Made by a program: the position numbers and the translations under genes
The notes under the pieces: model-generated
What the model was told of the DNA's origin: nothing
What the model saw: only the letters and a program-made list of their open reading frames with translations
The model's database searches: none
NCBI GenBank assembly: GCA_900767815.1
Contig: CAAGAM010000134.1
Location: forward strand, 1 to 6,816
Length of the DNA: 6,816 nucleotides
Direction: 5' to 3'
Source: Clostridia bacterium
GTDB taxonomy: Bacteria; Bacillota; Clostridia; Christensenellales; Borkfalkiaceae
Part shown: positions 5,035 to 6,816 of the stretch, in pieces
Numbering within the stretch: the first letter of the stretch is position 1
Layout: every line of letters begins with the position of its first letter

Positions 5035-5736
5035 ATGGACGAACAAAAGAAATTGAGTGACATAGAAGAAGCGGCGGCGGCTCTTATTGCAAATTCAGAA
5101 GATGATAACCCCGCCTATAAGTCGATAAACAAGCAAAAATCGGCGACATCGGAAGAGGAAAACGACAAAAAGATATTCAAGAAATACAAAATTAAAGACA
5201 TCGTATTTCTTGCGATAATCACGGCTTGCACGCTTATTACGGGCGCGGTTATGCCTCTGCTTGTAAACGTGCCGCTCTTTGGTATTGTGCAACTTGGTTT
5301 GGGGCTTCAATTTTCTATTTTCCCCGTAATCGGGATGGTGAAAGTAAGAAAGCCGGGTGCGCTTCTGTTTCAGTCGATATTTATATCGGTATTCCTGATT
5401 TTTATGTTCCCGCCGATGGCGCTTATCATAGTCTGTGCGCTTGTAGCCGAAACGCTTTCGCTTCTGATCTTTCGCGGATATAAGAACGATTGGGCGTGCG
5501 TATTTGCGGGAACGCTTTATATGCCGCTCACCCTTCCTTTGATGTGGCTTTATTACAACGCGTTTTACACGGTTACGGGTAAAGAAAAAGCGGCAACAGG
5601 TATGTTTCTCGGCGGAGCGAACCCCGGCATGGTAGTCGGTATTTCGATTGCCGTCGTCGCGCTCTGTTTTGTCGGCTCGGTGGTCGGTATGCTCATCGCG
5701 AGGGAACTTAAAAAAGCCGGAGCATTGAAAAAATGA
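5035..5736 (+). CDS. MptD/Trep_Strep-type ECF transporter S component
   Basis: This is a 233-residue integral membrane protein. It starts 1 nt after the preceding stop, with GGAGG (5021-5025) 9 nt upstream. Residues 1-52 form a charged cytoplasmic extension (acidic, then Lys-rich); about six membrane segments follow (near 55-78, 82-102, 109-128, 129-147, 152-174, 198-222). The pattern and the neighbouring T and A genes match the substrate-binding S component of an energy-coupling factor importer, in the group annotated MptD or Trep_Strep (TIGR02185). S components bind the substrate and toppled in the membrane deliver it when the ATPases act. Substrates of this group are mostly unproven. Iron-regulated ECF systems that take up heme are reported in Staphylococcus lugdunensis and Lactobacillus sakei, which makes heme or a metal chelate a reasonable guess here. 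The family call is likely; the ligand is open. Confidence 0.75.
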   Translation: MDEQKKLSDIEEAAAALIANSEDDNPAYKSINKQKSATSEEENDKKIFKKYKIKDIVFLAIITACTLITGAVMPLLVNVPLFGIVQLGLGLQFSIFPVIGMVKVRKPGALLFQSIFISVFLIFMFPPMALIIVCALVAETLSLLIFRGYKNDWACVFAGTLYMPLTLPLMWLYYNAFYTVTGKEKAATGMFLGGANPGMVVGISIAVVALCFVGSVVGMLIARELKKAGALKK

Positions 5737-6410
5737 GATTTTGGTCTTTCAAAAAGAAGATATATCCTATATTCGTATTTTTGGCGAGCCTGTTTTTGAT
5801 TGTATTCGGATTGTGCATGGCAAGGAACGTCAAATGTTCTTACTTTCTGGCGGGATGTTTCGTGTGGTTTATGCTGTTCGGATGCAGAAAAGGTTGCCTT
5901 CGGGTGCTTCCCGTATATATTGTGGTCGGCGGACTGTTTGCCGTAATCGCATACTTTGCTTACGGAAAGGACGGAAATGCGGCTATGGCAATGGCTAACC
6001 GTTTCGCTTCCGTATCTCTTGCCGCCGCGCTCGGAATGAGCGTAGAACCTGCGGATATGACGAGAAATCTTTCCACGCTCAAAATGCCGAGGGGCGTAAC
6101 GCTCGGTATGCTGATTGCAACGTCTTTTCCTCCCGTACTCGGCGCGGAGATAAAAAGGGTAAGAGAAGCGATGAAAACGCGCGGCGCGGGCAGCGTGTTA
6201 AACCCGAAAATCTTTTACAGAGCGTTTTTAGTACCGTTCGTAATGCGACTCGTAAACATTTCGGATACGTTGTCGCTGTCGGTGGAAACGCGCGGATTTT
6301 CGCTTGAAAAGGTTCCGTATACGGTATATAAAAAGGAAATCGTTTGCCTGTCCGACGTGTTGTTTATTTCAGGGCTTGTCGCAGGCGCGATTTGCGCGGT
6401 GGTGTTATGA
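5733..6410 (+). CDS. ECF transporter T component (CbiQ/EcfT-like transmembrane protein)
   Basis: This is a 225-residue membrane protein that starts in an ATGA overlap with the S gene (5733-5736); GGAG (5719-5722) lies 10 nt upstream. It has hydrophobic segments near 11-30, 35-50, 58-77 and 86-103, a cytoplasmic coupling region, and a last segment at about 207-225. The coupling region carries both X-R-G signatures that dock on the ATPases: TRG at 149-151 (in AMKTRGAG) and TRG at 186-188 (in SVETRGFS). The stretch ADMTRNLSTLKMPRG (107-121) matches the conserved CbiQ/EcfT helix where a Pro precedes the coupling helices. In the complex, this subunit links ATP hydrolysis to the S component. It also overlaps the next gene by ATGA, so S, T and A are probably translated together as a dedicated ECF importer. 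Length and motifs are normal for the family. Confidence 0.9.
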   Translation: MRFWSFKKKIYPIFVFLASLFLIVFGLCMARNVKCSYFLAGCFVWFMLFGCRKGCLRVLPVYIVVGGLFAVIAYFAYGKDGNAAMAMANRFASVSLAAALGMSVEPADMTRNLSTLKMPRGVTLGMLIATSFPPVLGAEIKRVREAMKTRGAGSVLNPKIFYRAFLVPFVMRLVNISDTLSLSVETRGFSLEKVPYTVYKKEIVCLSDVLFISGLVAGAICAVVL

Positions 6411-6816
6411 ACGCGATAGAACTCAAAAACGTAAACTTTTCCTATGACGGGAAAACAAGAATACTCGAAAACGTAAACATCGCGCTGAACTCAGGCGAAG
6501 TAAACCTTATTTCGGGGCATTCGGGCGAAGGGAAAAGTACGCTTTTGTATATCATAAGCGGCATTATCCCGAATATTATCGACGGCAAACTATCGGGCGA
6601 AGTGTTGATAAACGGTGAGGATATAAAAGGCAAACGCCTTGGCGAAGTATGCCGCAAAGTGGGCGTAGTTTTACAAAACGCCGACGAACAGATTATACAA
6701 AAAACGGTAGAGGACGAAATAGCTTTCGGTTGCGAAAACATTGCGTTTTCACCCGAAAAAATAAGCAAACAGATAGAAACGGTTTGTCGCCTTATGAAAC
6801 TCGATAAGTCGTGGCA
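6407..6816 (+). CDS. ECF transporter ATPase (A component), 3' end outside window
   Basis: The frame opens at the ATG in the ATGA overlap 6407-6410 and runs off the right edge after 136 full codons. It shows the A-loop FSYDG (Tyr13), Walker A GHSGEGKST (37-45), and Q-loop VVLQNADEQI with Gln90. The SGEGKST form of Walker A and the following GIIPNIIDGKLSGEV (52-66) are, from memory, typical of ATPases paired with MptD/Trep_Strep S components, which are often tandem fusions of two ATPase domains in one chain. Signature, Walker B and H-loop would lie beyond the window, so completeness and fusion cannot be judged. It would power substrate uptake through the S and T proteins encoded just upstream. 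The minus-strand frame opposite it (6442-6768) is a shadow. Confidence 0.9.
   Translation, partial: MNAIELKNVNFSYDGKTRILENVNIALNSGEVNLISGHSGEGKSTLLYIISGIIPNIIDGKLSGEVLINGEDIKGKRLGEVCRKVGVVLQNADEQIIQKTVEDEIAFGCENIAFSPEKISKQIETVCRLMKLDKSW

Noticed and set aside
5226..5483. Plus-strand 85-residue frame inside the S component gene
   Set aside because: It is out of frame with a membrane protein that fits its family, and has no convincing start site.
6442..6768. Minus-strand 108-residue frame at the right end
   Set aside because: It lies opposite the ECF ATPase with Walker A and Q-loop on the plus strand, so it is a shadow.

Overview
The window looks like chromosomal DNA from an uncultured gut-type Clostridia (Bacillota). 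The reasons are strong AGGAG-type ribosome binding sites, a near-perfect sigma-A promoter (TTGACA/TATAAT), one TTG start, tightly overlapping operon genes, and protein families typical of Firmicutes. No sequence search was possible, so the taxon is an inference.

Layout. (1) 1-318: C-terminal catalytic end of a tyrosine recombinase, cut by the window edge. (2) 319-536: a structured intergenic region. It holds a hairpin terminator that is best formed on the minus strand, a good minus-strand promoter (363-391) firing into that terminator, and an imperfect inverted repeat (325-342 / 476-493) flanking the promoter. A nested group of CACCTAT words follows. (3) 537-1004: a small SLOG/Rossmann-like protein that starts at TTG 537. 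(4) 1005-1211: the promoter, operator-like palindromes and leader of the next operon. (5) 1212 to the right edge: a transport operon of six genes. These are a DtxR/MntR-like winged-helix regulator, two exporter-fold ABC half-transporters (permease fused to ATPase), an MptD/Trep_Strep-type ECF S component, an ECF T component, and the start of an ECF ATPase. The last five are joined by 4-nt ATGA overlaps or a 1-nt gap.

How the genes probably work together. A DtxR-like regulator, a YbtPQ/IrtAB-like exporter-fold ABC pair and an ECF importer together suggest metal-chelate, siderophore or heme uptake under autoregulated metal or heme control. No siderophore biosynthesis gene is in view. The substrate and the direction of the ABC pair are inferred, not shown.

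Most interesting possibility. The recombinase, the inverted repeat and the promoter enclosed by it have the geometry of an invertible promoter (inverton). As written, the promoter faces away from the SLOG gene and into a terminator (OFF). Inversion between the repeats would place it about 70-80 nt upstream of the SLOG start, facing it (ON). This is a hypothesis from sequence geometry only. The regulator also appears, by eye, to lack the usual DtxR metal ligands, and the first ABC subunit has Tyr where the Q-loop Gln is expected.
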